This document shows positions 25,138 to 33,790 of a stretch of DNA of 35,392 nt, in pieces. The notes beneath the pieces are model-generated. The model was not told the origin of the DNA, made no database searches, and was given only the letters and a program-made list of their open reading frames with translations. Position 1 is the first letter of the stretch; every line of letters starts with the position of its first letter. Source of the stretch: Anaerolineae bacterium (GTDB lineage: Bacteria > Chloroflexota > Anaerolineae > Aggregatilineales > Phototrophicaceae); assembly GCA_014879665.1 (NCBI GenBank), contig JACSRP010000125.1, positions 1-35,392 on the forward strand, written 5' to 3'. The position numbers were made by a program, and so were the translations under genes.

Positions 25138-25974
25138 TTATATACCTACTGATTCGACCCGAAAAGCGGGATACGATCCCAACATTTTAACGAACGATGC
25201 CCTCTGAAGCAGGCGCGCCAGCGCTTCCTGACAATTCTGATCCTGCCAGTGCCCCTCAAAATCGAGGAAGAAAACGGGTTCCCACGGGCGGTTCCGGCGC
25301 GGACGAGACTCGATCTTGGTGAGGTTCAATCCACGCTCGGCAAACTCACCCAGACACTCATAGAGCGCCGCCGGACGATGGCGGGTTGCAAATACCAGCG
25401 AAGTTTTGCTGAATTCCCCGCGTGGGGGATCGTCATGCCCTAAAACGAAAAAGCGTGTGTAGTTGAAAGGAACATCCTCAATCTGGGTGGCTAATGCTTC
25501 CAGCCCATATAGTTTACCGGCCAGTTCACTGGCAATCACCGCCGTCGCTTCAACTGGTTCCGCAGCAAGGTCTTGCGCCGATCCAGCGGTATCGTACCAC
25601 GGCATCGGAATGAATCCATTCCGCTTCAGAAAATGACTACACTGAGCTAGCGCCTGAGGATGCGAGCGCACCTGCTTGATATTCTTAATATTAGTACCGC
25701 TAGGCGCAAGCAGCGCGTGGTGAACATGCAATATCACCTCTGCCTGTATGCGTAAGTCGGAATCCATCAACAGTTCGTAGGCTTGCTGCACTGCGCCTGC
25801 CAGCGCATTTTCGACTGGCAGGATGGCATAACGTACTGTGCCGTTGTTGATGGTCTCAAAAAGTTTGTTTAGATCGTTGCAGGGAAAAATATCAACGCTA
25901 TCACCAAAGTGCTGCTTTAGCGCTTGTTCGGAATAAGCGCCATGAACTCCCTGAAAAGCGACAGAATCAGGCAA
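25138..25974 (-). CDS. pheA: Prephenate dehydratase with ACT domain
   Basis: Converts prephenate to phenylpyruvate in phenylalanine synthesis; monofunctional (278 aa, no chorismate mutase domain). The catalytic part (1-178) shows FQGVHGAYSE, PVENALAGAV (usually ENS), SHPQALAQC and the essential Thr173-Arg174-Phe175 (NYTRFFVL). The ACT domain (about 188-268) contains the phenylalanine-sensing ESRP in LTKIESRPRR, so feedback inhibition is expected. The start is a TTG, supported by GGGAG 6 bases upstream. First gene of a pheA-asd-sqdB operon and divergent from the SufR-like regulator. Confidence 0.94.
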   Translation of the reverse strand: MPDSVAFQGVHGAYSEQALKQHFGDSVDIFPCNDLNKLFETINNGTVRYAILPVENALAGAVQQAYELLMDSDLRIQAEVILHVHHALLAPSGTNIKNIKQVRSHPQALAQCSHFLKRNGFIPMPWYDTAGSAQDLAAEPVEATAVIASELAGKLYGLEALATQIEDVPFNYTRFFVLGHDDPPRGEFSKTSLVFATRHRPAALYECLGEFAERGLNLTKIESRPRRNRPWEPVFFLDFEGHWQDQNCQEALARLLQRASFVKMLGSYPAFRVESVGI

Positions 25975-26049
25975 GATAAGCTCCCTGATAAATAGAAATA
26001 TGAGCGGACTGCCATGCTAACACAACCGCCGCCGTCACGCCAACGCGAA

Positions 26050-26079
26050 TTGACACCTGAAAATTGATAGTGCTACAAT
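26050..26079 (+). promoter_or_regulatory. Promoter of the SufR-like regulator gene
   Basis: TTGACA (26050-26055) and TACAAT (26074-26079) separated by 18 bases; a strong sigma-70-type match. The -10 and its preceding TGC are shared with the downstream iscA promoter. Confidence 0.6.
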
Positions 26080-26112
26080 TTCTCTAATGGACATAATAGA
26101 AATGACACCGCA

Positions 26113-26757
26113 ATGCAAGAAACACGACGCCTCATCCTTGATATTCTGCGCCATCGGGGATTTGCCACAGTAGACGAAATTGTAGAACACCTTCGTGAAC
26201 AGCGTGGCGATGAAATAACATCAGTAACCGTTCGGCATCATTTAACGCGCCTTCAGGAAGAAGATTTGATTGCCGCGCCTCAACTGCGACGGCGATCATC
26301 ACCCGGTAGGCCGCAGCACGTTTACACGCTATCAAGCAAGGCACGGGAGCAGTTTTCCAATAATTACCAGCATATTTTCTGCGCGCTGCTGGATGAAATT
26401 CGAAATCAGCTTTCCCCTACCGGCGTTAATGTGCTGCTGGAAGGTGTAACTAACCGCTGGTCACAAGAGGCGGGTATTGGCGATGTGCCAATGTGTGACC
26501 GTATGAATCTCGCGGTTGATTATCTCAATCAGCATGGTTACGATGCACAGTGGGAAATGTCTCCTGAAGGCTACATTCTACATACAGCAAACTGCCCCTA
26601 TCATGCGATTGTTTCACATAACGAAGCGCTGTGCGAGATGGATTTACGCCTTGTTGCTTCTTTAGTGAATGCTGTGCCTCGCCGGTTGGCGCATATCTCG
26701 TCGGGGGATACAAGCTGTTCCTATTTGATCCCTGAATCTAAAGCTGCGGAATTTTGA
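26113..26757 (+). CDS. SufR-like iron-sulfur-sensing transcriptional regulator
   Basis: A 214-aa DNA-binding protein. Residues 1-60 form a winged helix-turn-helix (DEIVEHLREQ, SVTVRHHLTRL), followed by the GRPQHVY wing typical of the SufR group. The C-terminal half carries Cys161, Cys174 and Cys202 with spacing C-x12-C-x27-C, matching the cluster-binding cysteines of cyanobacterial SufR, which binds an Fe-S cluster and represses suf genes. Immediately downstream is an A-type Fe-S carrier gene with its own promoter, a likely target. The whole suf operon is not in the window. A clear CAAC-N6-GTTG-type operator was not found. Confidence 0.85.
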   Translation: MQETRRLILDILRHRGFATVDEIVEHLREQRGDEITSVTVRHHLTRLQEEDLIAAPQLRRRSSPGRPQHVYTLSSKAREQFSNNYQHIFCALLDEIRNQLSPTGVNVLLEGVTNRWSQEAGIGDVPMCDRMNLAVDYLNQHGYDAQWEMSPEGYILHTANCPYHAIVSHNEALCEMDLRLVASLVNAVPRRLAHISSGDTSCSYLIPESKAAEF

Positions 26758-26775
26758 TAATTCGGGTCTTATTAA

Positions 26776-26804
26776 TTGACCGATGAATCTCAAGTTGCTA
26801 CAAT
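26776..26804 (+). promoter_or_regulatory. Promoter of the A-type Fe-S carrier gene
   Basis: TTGACC (26776-26781) and TACAAT (26799-26804) separated by 17 bases, with TGC before the -10 exactly as in the regulator promoter 0.7 kb upstream. A probable control point for the SufR-like protein. Confidence 0.6.
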
Positions 26805-26839
26805 GATTGCATCCCATATTTTAAGAAAGGTGGCTCAAA

Positions 26840-27286
26840 ATGGCTGCACTCGAGCCTACGTTAGAAAAACTGGAACTGGTTCAAGATGATGTTTTGTCGG
26901 TCTCACCGGCAGCACAGCAGATGATCAAAACACTGCTGGAACAGCGCAGCATTCCCGATCACGCCTTGCGCGTTTTCGTTTCGGGCGGCGGCTGCTCTGG
27001 TTTACAGTATGGCATGAGTTTCGAGCAATCCTCGCGCGACTTTGACACGATTATTGATGTAAATGGCGTGCGTTTACTCATCGATCCTGCTTCGTTGATG
27101 TACTTGCAGGGCGCAAGCATAGATTTTATTGACAGCCCGATGGGCGGCGGCTTCCGCATTGATAACCCGAACGCAGAGTCAAATAGTGGCTGTGGCTGCG
27201 GTGGTGGTGGCGGAAGCTGTGGCTGTGGCGGCCACAGTAATGATGGTACCGAAGCTTCCAGTGGGTGTTCATGCGGCAGCCACTAG
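26840..27286 (+). CDS. A-type iron-sulfur carrier (IscA/ErpA/HesB family) with Cys-rich tail
   Basis: A 148-aa scaffold/carrier that delivers Fe-S clusters to apoproteins. The three family cysteines are Cys52 (GGGCSGLQYGM) and Cys118/Cys120 (SGCGCGG). Normal family members end a few residues after the second motif; here a Gly/Ser tail adds Cys127, Cys129, Cys143 and Cys145, forming two more C-x-C pairs. These might bind an extra cluster or metal. An AGAAAGGTGG ribosome site precedes the ATG. The adjacent SufR-like regulator probably controls it, and a strong terminator follows, so it is transcribed alone or with the regulator. Confidence 0.93.
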   Translation: MAALEPTLEKLELVQDDVLSVSPAAQQMIKTLLEQRSIPDHALRVFVSGGGCSGLQYGMSFEQSSRDFDTIIDVNGVRLLIDPASLMYLQGASIDFIDSPMGGGFRIDNPNAESNSGCGCGGGGGSCGCGGHSNDGTEASSGCSCGSH

Positions 27287-27304
27287 TCCTCTGGCAATGA
27301 TATT

Positions 27305-27335
27305 AAAAAGACCTGACAGCACGTCAGGTCTTTTT
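27305..27335. terminator. Bidirectional intrinsic terminator
   Basis: A 13-bp perfect stem (AAAAAGACCTGAC / GTCAGGTCTTTTT) with loop AGCAC. It has a T-run on both strands and serves the convergent A-type carrier gene and the SH3b gene. Confidence 0.9.
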
Positions 27336-27362
27336 GTTTACTCAATTACTCAATTTTCATCT

Positions 27363-28133
27363 TTATGAACGCTTCAGCGCATTCACAATCAGCCCAAGAA
27401 CGCCAAGCCCTCCCACAATCAGGATAGGCAGAATGGGCGGCATCCCCTGATCCGCTGATGCGGAGGGAACTGCCTGCGGAATTTCCTGCTGTGGGGACAG
27501 AAGAATATCCGGCGTGGGTGCAATCAGCGCCGCGTTTGGCGGATAGGTATATGTGGGCAGCACTTGCCCCGGCACTATCGTTCCGGCACTTCCAGCAAGA
27601 AAACGTTCAAATGCCGTCGCAGTAAGCAGCCCCCCCGGCGTTTGCGTAATCGCATTCTGTGTGGCAGTAGCATTGCCTGCCATAGGGTCAAAAGTAGGTT
27701 CCGTGTCTAAGTTAATTTCCGGGATCTGCGAAAGGTCGCCATTTACATTCACAAGCTGGCCGAATACCCATCCCGCGCCATTAGGTGAAGGTGGAAATTG
27801 AAATTGAAGCCACTCAAAATGCCGCCCGATAACCGGATACAAATCACCATTACGAATGGTGCCAATCTGTGCTGCGTCGGTATCGGGTTGGGAACGCACG
27901 TTGGCGCTGTCAATCGCCTCTAGCACGACGGCAGCAACCGTAGTTGGCGCTGTCGTTGGCGGCGTGATCACCAGCCCCGGCACTGTAGGGGTAATCGGCG
28001 TTGATAATTGGATTTGTGCGGGGGTTGCAGTTGGCCCGGTTTGGGCGTTAATGCTTAAACCGGGTAAAAGCAATACTCCGGTAAGTAAAACCCCTGTGAA
28101 TAGAAGAAAATACGTTGCTTTAAAATACCTCAT
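27363..28133 (-). CDS. Membrane-anchored SH3b domain protein
   Basis: A 256-aa exported protein. The signal peptide (about 1-31, ending LSINAQ) leads into a Thr/Pro-rich linker and one SH3b domain at about 70-130 (SANVRSQPDTDAAQIGTI; GAGWVFGQLV). A low-complexity region follows, and a C-terminal hydrophobic helix (PILPILIVGGLGVLGLIV) ends in a short basic tail, like a tail anchor. It may hold the membrane to the wall. GAGGTGG precedes the ATG. It sits 9 bases downstream of the LysM-M23 gene and is probably co-transcribed with it. Confidence 0.85.
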   Translation of the reverse strand: MRYFKATYFLLFTGVLLTGVLLLPGLSINAQTGPTATPAQIQLSTPITPTVPGLVITPPTTAPTTVAAVVLEAIDSANVRSQPDTDAAQIGTIRNGDLYPVIGRHFEWLQFQFPPSPNGAGWVFGQLVNVNGDLSQIPEINLDTEPTFDPMAGNATATQNAITQTPGGLLTATAFERFLAGSAGTIVPGQVLPTYTYPPNAALIAPTPDILLSPQQEIPQAVPSASADQGMPPILPILIVGGLGVLGLIVNALKRS

Positions 28134-28142
28134 GCCACCTCA

Positions 28143-29663
28143 TCACTGCCATGTAATACGATTATCAGCGATATTTCTGCCCTGCTCTGCCACAATCTGC
28201 CGCGATCCATTGGTCATATAACCCTGATATTCTTGATTGGGCAGCCCCAATACCGCCCACGCGCCGATCACAAACGCTGGCCGCGGATGCAGCACACAGG
28301 TTGAGCAATCCGCAGGAATCCACTCACCGTTATAACGCCGCGCAAGATGCAGGTGAGTGCCATTTGAAAAGCCGCCTTCACAGGACGGTCTTCCGATCCG
28401 ATCGCCGGGTGAAACGCTTGCGCCAGCGTTGATGCGTCCCTCAGATGCGATGTGCAGGTACAAGATCGTCCAGCCTGTACTCTCGTCACCATCACCATCG
28501 AGATCGAGGACAACCGTCCCCTCATCTGTTCGCGCAATCACGCCTGGCGCTGCTGCCGTTGCATAAAATGAAGAGACGTAACAGGATGAGGTAACCGTAT
28601 CCAGATCATCCGGGGGAGCAAAATCAACCGCTGCCCAGGCGCTGCCACTTCCCCACCCGCCATGGGGGCCTCCCGTATAAAACCATGTCTGCGCGTTGGC
28701 AAACGGAAGCTCAAGCGTCGGCTGTGTTAGGTTATCCGGCACCAGCGGCACAATGGAATTTTGGAAAGGATCGCCAAACAGCGCGCGATACGTGAGGGCA
28801 AAGCCTTCGGGAGAAACATCCTTCTGCCACTGGTTGTAATCGCGTATCCGGCTGAACAAATATTGCAGGCCGGTTGTAGCCGCATTAATGTCTTGGTTAA
28901 TGCGTACACGCGTTCCGTCTGCGAGTTCCATGGTGCGTATTTGTTGTGCTTGTTTAGCGTAGTAACCGCGATTCAAATTATCGGCAGCCCACGCAAGCTG
29001 TAAGTATACGCCCCGGCGGTCGACGCCGTTGGAATAGGCTGGAGCGCCCAACGGGTTGTCTTCGCTGCCCGTATCACGGGATAACCATCCCCCTAAATAT
29101 TCGAGCAAAGCGAACAGCAATCGCGGATCGACACTATACTCAAGCGACACCCGGTTCACCACCTGTCCGGCAGTTAGTTCCACATGGTTCACTTCGTCAA
29201 CAGCGCGCGAAATAAAGCGATTCTGCGCTTCAGCAAAAGCCAGCACGTCGAAATCGCTAACGCCCGGCCCCCTTACCAACTTGCTATCAGCCATGATGAT
29301 ATATTCAGAACCCTCCACCAGAGGGGTAGAAGGCAGTTCAATGATCTGGCCGACAAAAAGCGTGTTTTGATCTGCAATGTCGTTTATTTCCAGCAGCGTT
29401 TCTACCGTCGTGCCGTTTTGCTCGGCAATAATCGTAAGCGTATCGCCGGGCCGCACTACATAGGACGACGGTTGATTGTTGGGAATCACGGTTACAGATG
29501 GCAGAAGCGGCAGTTCCCCGATAGGAGTGCTAGTTGCCAGTGCTAATTCAGCGGTATTCTGCGGCAAAAAAGTGGCGGTAATGACGATAACTTCAGGCGT
29601 ATCGCGTACACAGGCGATTGTGGCAAGGGCAAGCATCATCAGCGCCAGCAGTATTTTTTTCAC
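28143..29663 (-). CDS. LysM and M23 peptidase protein (probable lipoprotein)
   Basis: A peptidoglycan-binding, zinc-endopeptidase-like exported protein. Counting from an in-frame TTG at 29669 (508 aa), an N-terminal hydrophobic stretch ends at a possible lipobox, TIAC (Cys20); a LysM domain spans about 70-113 (YVVRPGDTLTIIAEQ); a helical region of unknown fold covers about 140-300; the M23 domain ends the protein. M23 ligands are His336 (GGPHGGWG), Asp349 (AVDFAPP), His405 (YLHI), and His439/His441 (THLHLA). The wide His336-Asp349 gap recalls the beta-lytic peptidase branch. The GTG at 29663 (MKKILLAL) is my preferred start, but neither start has a good ribosome site. Confidence 0.87.
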   Translation of the reverse strand: MKKILLALMMLALATIACVRDTPEVIVITATFLPQNTAELALATSTPIGELPLLPSVTVIPNNQPSSYVVRPGDTLTIIAEQNGTTVETLLEINDIADQNTLFVGQIIELPSTPLVEGSEYIIMADSKLVRGPGVSDFDVLAFAEAQNRFISRAVDEVNHVELTAGQVVNRVSLEYSVDPRLLFALLEYLGGWLSRDTGSEDNPLGAPAYSNGVDRRGVYLQLAWAADNLNRGYYAKQAQQIRTMELADGTRVRINQDINAATTGLQYLFSRIRDYNQWQKDVSPEGFALTYRALFGDPFQNSIVPLVPDNLTQPTLELPFANAQTWFYTGGPHGGWGSGSAWAAVDFAPPDDLDTVTSSCYVSSFYATAAAPGVIARTDEGTVVLDLDGDGDESTGWTILYLHIASEGRINAGASVSPGDRIGRPSCEGGFSNGTHLHLARRYNGEWIPADCSTCVLHPRPAFVIGAWAVLGLPNQEYQGYMTNGSRQIVAEQGRNIADNRITWQ

Positions 29664-29797
29664 GCGCAAGTTCGTTTCTGTGCCTTGGTCATGTCAGGAT
29701 TTTACACTACGGGTGGAGTTACGCCCCTTGAGGCGATATACTATAACGCAACGATTCGTCTGTGAAATCAATTCTATTCAGCTTGAAGGAGAAACTG

Positions 29798-30124
29798 ATG
29801 GCGACCCATGATGAAGTGGCTGCTATCTTTGGCAAAATGCAAGAACGATTCGACCCCAAAAAGGCCGAAGGAATGAACGCGACCATTCAGTTCCAGCTTG
29901 CGGGCGACAACGGCGGCCCGTTCTGGGTACGCATCGCGGACGGTAAACTGGACACTGGCTCTGGTAATGCCGAAAATGCGAAGATGACTTTGCTTGCCAG
30001 CGCCGATGATTTTTATTCAATGATGACCGGCTCGCTGAACGCGATGAATGCCTTTATGACCGGCAAGGTGAAAATTCAGGGCGACACCGGGCTTGCGCTT
30101 AAGCTCATGCCATTGATTGGTTAG
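29798..30124 (+). CDS. SCP2 sterol-carrier-domain protein
   Basis: A small (108 aa) single-domain protein of the SCP2 lipid-binding superfamily. Segments typical of the fold are ATIQFQLAGDNGGPFWVRIADGKL, the acyl-pocket strand AKMTLLASADDFYSMMTG and the closing MTGKVKIQGDTGLALKLMPL. It probably binds lipids or acyl chains in the cytoplasm; the ligand is unknown. I chose the ATG at 29798 because AAGGAG lies 6 bases upstream; an ATG at 29762 would add 12 residues and lacks a ribosome site. It is a single-gene unit ending in a strong terminator. Confidence 0.9.
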   Translation: MATHDEVAAIFGKMQERFDPKKAEGMNATIQFQLAGDNGGPFWVRIADGKLDTGSGNAENAKMTLLASADDFYSMMTGSLNAMNAFMTGKVKIQGDTGLALKLMPLIG

Positions 30125-30142
30125 TATCCCCTTCACAAACAC

Positions 30143-30182
30143 AAAAAAAGCCGACTGCTTTATATAGCAGTCGGCTTTTTTT
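30143..30182. terminator. Bidirectional intrinsic terminator
   Basis: A 17-bp perfect stem (AAAAAAAGCCGACTGCT and its complement) with loop TTATAT and seven-base T-runs on both strands. It ends both the SCP2 gene and the convergent HEAT-repeat gene. Confidence 0.92.
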
Positions 30183-30196
30183 GTCAGCGAACTGTG

Positions 30197-31186
30197 TTAA
30201 TCGTCTAAATTCATCATATACAGATCACCGCTGTTCAGATTTGCTGCCGCGAGCGCGTCTTCAACTGACTCCAATAGATCACGGTCTTTTCGCGCCTTTG
30301 CATCGTCGGCCAGCAGCGAAAGGACACGCATCGCTTCTCTGCCGCCAATTTCGCCCAGCGCCCAGATTGCTGTATCCCGAATATCAATATCCTCATCAAA
30401 TGCGAGGCCGCTTAAGGCAGGGAGAGCTTCTTCTAGTTCAAGCTCTCCGGCGGCGCGCGCCGCCTCATAGCGAAATTCGGCAGACTCATTTTCTAACTCA
30501 GCCAACACATTTTCTGCCCAGCGGGCATCGCAGGAACGCCCCATCGCAAAAATCGCGCTTGTTTGCAACCGCTGATCATAGCTCTGGTACGCTTGTTCAA
30601 TGGCTTCAGGAATAATTTCATGGCTCGAATTAGAGATCGCTTCCAGCGCGCGGCGGCGAACTTCAACATCTTCATCGGAGTTTTGCCACAGCGCAATCAC
30701 AGCATTCTGTGCGCGGGTAACATCGGCTTCTGGTATATCTCCCATCTCGCCTCGCAAAATGAAGTTTCCTAACGCATTTGCGGCTGCCGCGCGTTCCGCA
30801 ATAGATTCGCCTGTGCGAGTCATATCTATCAACTTGTCCATCAGCGCGATGGACTCATCCTCCCACAACAGCTCGATGGCTGCTTCGCGCACATCAGCAT
30901 CTGTATCGTTGAGCATTGCCTTAGCAAACGCTGAATAATTAAATTCGAAGTTTGCCTCGATCACATCTGCCAGTGCTTTGAGAATACTGCGGCGGTAATC
31001 GGCTTCTAAATGCGCCCACACAGGGAGCAAGGCGGCAAGTTCGTTGGGAGACAGATCGCTTAAGCCGTAGGAAAGCACGCTGCTGTTAGGCTCAGTTGTA
31101 GAGTCCAGAGCTTGCAATGTCTCAGAAATTTCTGGACGCTCCCGGCTCGGGGAAACATCGTCTTCTTCGTATTGGAAGTCTTGCAT
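30197..31186 (-). CDS. HEAT-repeat protein
   Basis: A 329-aa acidic protein built largely of HEAT-like helical repeats (about residues 50-310; for example DADVREAAIELLWED, DEDVEVRRRALEAISN, DIDIRDTAIWALGEIGG). Such arrays act as protein-interaction scaffolds; lyase-type HEAT proteins and plain scaffolds cannot be told apart here. There is no signal peptide. The gene starts 2 bases after the site-2 protease stop, so the two are probably co-expressed, and the protein may act near the membrane protease on the cytoplasmic side. The first 50 residues are disordered-looking and Glu/Ser rich. Confidence 0.87.
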   Translation of the reverse strand: MQDFQYEEDDVSPSRERPEISETLQALDSTTEPNSSVLSYGLSDLSPNELAALLPVWAHLEADYRRSILKALADVIEANFEFNYSAFAKAMLNDTDADVREAAIELLWEDESIALMDKLIDMTRTGESIAERAAAANALGNFILRGEMGDIPEADVTRAQNAVIALWQNSDEDVEVRRRALEAISNSSHEIIPEAIEQAYQSYDQRLQTSAIFAMGRSCDARWAENVLAELENESAEFRYEAARAAGELELEEALPALSGLAFDEDIDIRDTAIWALGEIGGREAMRVLSLLADDAKARKDRDLLESVEDALAAANLNSGDLYMMNLDD

Positions 31187-31188
31187 TT

Positions 31189-32640
31189 CTACCTCAATAT
31201 ATCAGTTAACGGGTTAGCGATATCGTTTAAGACGACGACCACCATAAGCGAAAGCAAGAGCGCAATTCCGACGAGATGAACCATCCCCTCGCGCTCCGGA
31301 GCAATTGGTCGCCCTCGCACAATTTCGATTAAAACAAACAAGATGCGGCCACCATCCAATGCCGGAATGGGCAGCAGATTAGTGATCCCCAGCGCCAGAC
31401 TGATCAAGCCAATATATTCGAGAATGATCGCGGGGCGTTCCTGTTGAATACTCTCTTGTAACAGCAGCCCACCGACCTGACTGATCCCTAGTGGGCTGGT
31501 GATGCGCATGTTTTCTGATGGAGGTGCACTGTTGAACACCATGTTAAATAGCTGTACTGGAAGCTGTGCCATCTGTTCCAATACCATGCCGATACGGCCT
31601 AGGCTGTACTGTGCCGATTCACCGATGGACAGAGGGACCAGTTCTTGTACGGGTATCGAATCAGCGATGACCATCCCCGTTTCAGGAACAGCCGCGCCAC
31701 CCGTAATTTGAATACCCATCGCGCCCTGCCCTTCCGGCGGGTGTTCGCGTGGCGTCAGGTTAACCGTGACCAATTCGCCGTCGCGCAGCACCGTGAGCGA
31801 TACTTCCTGCCCGAGGTTTTCCGCTGTTAGGGCTTGCAATTCATCAAAATTGGCGACGGGTTGTGTGTTGAGCATTGTCACCAGATCGTTTCGTTGAAGC
31901 CCTGCTTCCGCAGCCGGCGATCCCGGGGCGACCTGCTGAACGATCGGATGGGTTTCCAGCGTTAAGCTGCTGACATCTAAATTTTGAACAGTGACGATGA
32001 AGGTCTCTTCGCCAGAAGCCGGGCGAATAACCGTCAGTGTCGTTTCATCACCTACCATTTGCAGCGCCGATAGCAATCCGGCGGCATCTGCGAAATATTC
32101 ACCGTTGACCGCTTGAATAATATCGCCAGCTTGTAAACCAGAATCACTCCAGGCGGACTCAGAGGGTACATAACGCAGTTCGACACGAGCGCCTACTAGC
32201 TGCGGAAGCCCGGAAAGCCCGATGATTACAAAGATCACGAAGGCCATGATGAAGTTAGCGATAGCGCCGCCGGCCATAAAGAAAATGCGCCCGAGCGGTT
32301 TTGCTTCATTGACCGAAACCGGATGTGTAAAACCGCGTTCGATGGCGATATCGCGATCCGATTGAAGCGCCTCGTCGCCCATCTGTCGTACCATATCTTC
32401 GCCGAGAGGGCGGACGAATCCGCCCAACGGCAGCCAATTTAAGGTATATTCCGTTCCGCGCCATGTAAATAACTTCACTAGACGTGGGGGCATGCCAACA
32501 CCAAATTCGAGAATGGTGATTCCAACCAGCTTGGCGGCAATCAGATGCCCCAGTTCATGGATGAATACGGCAGGGATTAAGACCAGCAGGAACGCCGCGA
32601 TGACCACTATCGGGTTATTCGCTGCGGAAAGATCGAACAT
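31189..32640 (-). CDS. rseP: RIP metalloprotease, site-2 protease family (RseP-like)
   Basis: A membrane-embedded zinc protease of 483 aa that cuts substrates within the bilayer, classically anti-sigma factors. The HExxH motif (His28-Glu29, His32 in FIHELGH) lies in the first helix and the third ligand in PIPALDGGRIL near the C-terminus. Two PDZ domains sit between (about 175-240, SGLQAGDIIQAVNG; and about 245-325, AGLQRNDLVTML). Typical RseP has the same two-PDZ layout. Its natural substrate is not encoded nearby. It is the first gene of a pair with the HEAT-repeat protein. A TATAAT on the minus strand at 32691-32696 could be its -10. Confidence 0.94.
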   Translation of the reverse strand: MFDLSAANNPIVVIAAFLLVLIPAVFIHELGHLIAAKLVGITILEFGVGMPPRLVKLFTWRGTEYTLNWLPLGGFVRPLGEDMVRQMGDEALQSDRDIAIERGFTHPVSVNEAKPLGRIFFMAGGAIANFIMAFVIFVIIGLSGLPQLVGARVELRYVPSESAWSDSGLQAGDIIQAVNGEYFADAAGLLSALQMVGDETTLTVIRPASGEETFIVTVQNLDVSSLTLETHPIVQQVAPGSPAAEAGLQRNDLVTMLNTQPVANFDELQALTAENLGQEVSLTVLRDGELVTVNLTPREHPPEGQGAMGIQITGGAAVPETGMVIADSIPVQELVPLSIGESAQYSLGRIGMVLEQMAQLPVQLFNMVFNSAPPSENMRITSPLGISQVGGLLLQESIQQERPAIILEYIGLISLALGITNLLPIPALDGGRILFVLIEIVRGRPIAPEREGMVHLVGIALLLSLMVVVVLNDIANPLTDILR

Positions 32641-32739
32641 ATGTTTATTGACCTTGCGCTAAAACGGCGAACGTTTCACAACACGCAACCATTATAAACG
32701 ACGATTGCCGGCCCTATTGATTAGAGTTATATATATTTT

Positions 32740-33717
32740 TCAGGGTAGAACGTGCGCTCCCCCACCGACATTTGCGCTCAAAGTGGTCAAGACTTCAGAC
32801 AGGCTGTTCAGACGTGAACTTACAATCGGGGCATCACTTCTTACGCAAATACAATGAACATTTGCGCCCGCATCCAGCGTATAGCACACGTTCAGCCCCT
32901 CAGCGCGCCATTCGCGTATAAGTGACATGATCTTTAGCGACGCTGGTTCCCAGTAAAACAGCGGTGGTTGGCTGGTCATCATCACCGCATGCATTAAGTT
33001 ACTGTCTAGCTCTACGAATGTTGCAAGCTCGTTAAAGTTGCGTTCCTGAATCGCGCCGCGAACACGGGTGACGCGCTCTTCAGCCCCGGCGACGCGGGCA
33101 TTTTGCAGAGGGCTGGACTGTGCCGAAGGATGCCCCGCGCTTGAGCCAACGGCTTTATGACCCTTATTTATAACGGCAACGACATCTACAAGATTCCAGT
33201 GATCGGGTGGAAACAAACTTTGTGCGTAAGAGTCTTCATGGCTATCAGCGGCATACCACTCAACAAAGCCAGCGGGTATCGAGCGCGCTGCCGATCCCGA
33301 ACCTAGACGAGCAATAGTGCTTAACTCGCGCTCACTTAAAATTTTGCCGGCCGCCGCGACCCCGGCAGCCGTCAATGCGGCAAAAGCCGCAGCTGACGAG
33401 GCAATTCCTGCGCCAGTGGGGAAATTGTTTTCCGAGGCAACTTTTGCCTTGCTCTGGCGGCCCAATCTGCCGCGCAGTACGTCAAGATGACGGGAGACAC
33501 GGTGTAAGCTGTCGCCGCTTTGGATTTCATTGTTTAGCGTAAATTCATCAGCGGTGAGATCATCGTCCCATTCAACGCTGGTTTTAGCCGAAAGCCCGTC
33601 AAGATTCATGCTAATTGAGGAATTGACTGGCAGCCGGAGGCCGTCGTCGCTGTTTCCCCAATATTTTATGAAGGCGATATTAGGATGCGCGATTGCTGTG
33701 GCAGAATTGAGCGCCAT
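32740..33717 (-). CDS. Diphosphomevalonate/phosphomevalonate decarboxylase family (GHMP)
   Basis: An ATP-dependent decarboxylase of the mevalonate pathway. From the ATG at 33717 the protein is 325 aa, starting with the family's AHPNIAFIKYWG; an ATG at 33744 is also possible but AGGG lies nearer the downstream one. The GHMP phosphate loop is PTGAGIASSAAAFAAL; GSGSAARS and TLDAGANVH (catalytic Asp) are intact. The usual KYWGK reads KYWGN. Relatives in Chloroflexota have been shown to act on monophosphate (phosphomevalonate decarboxylase in Roseiflexus, paired with isopentenyl phosphate kinase), so the exact substrate is open. It is divergent from the prenyltransferase and mevalonate kinase genes. 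Confidence 0.9.
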   Translation of the reverse strand: MALNSATAIAHPNIAFIKYWGNSDDGLRLPVNSSISMNLDGLSAKTSVEWDDDLTADEFTLNNEIQSGDSLHRVSRHLDVLRGRLGRQSKAKVASENNFPTGAGIASSAAAFAALTAAGVAAAGKILSERELSTIARLGSGSAARSIPAGFVEWYAADSHEDSYAQSLFPPDHWNLVDVVAVINKGHKAVGSSAGHPSAQSSPLQNARVAGAEERVTRVRGAIQERNFNELATFVELDSNLMHAVMMTSQPPLFYWEPASLKIMSLIREWRAEGLNVCYTLDAGANVHCICVRSDAPIVSSRLNSLSEVLTTLSANVGGGAHVLP

Positions 33718-33790
33718 GCTATACCCTACTCTTTCAAACTGCATTTGCCTATAATCCGAAATATAGATAGGTTACCCAAGGCGAATTTCA

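Noticed and set aside
25975..26112. T-box or amino-acid leader before pheA
   Set aside because: No leader peptide with phenylalanine codons, T-box sequence or terminator/antiterminator pair is visible.
28143..29663. M23 domain lacking its first zinc histidine
   Set aside because: The usual HxxxD is not seen close up, but a GGPH histidine 13 residues before the aspartate matches the beta-lytic branch, so the site looks complete.
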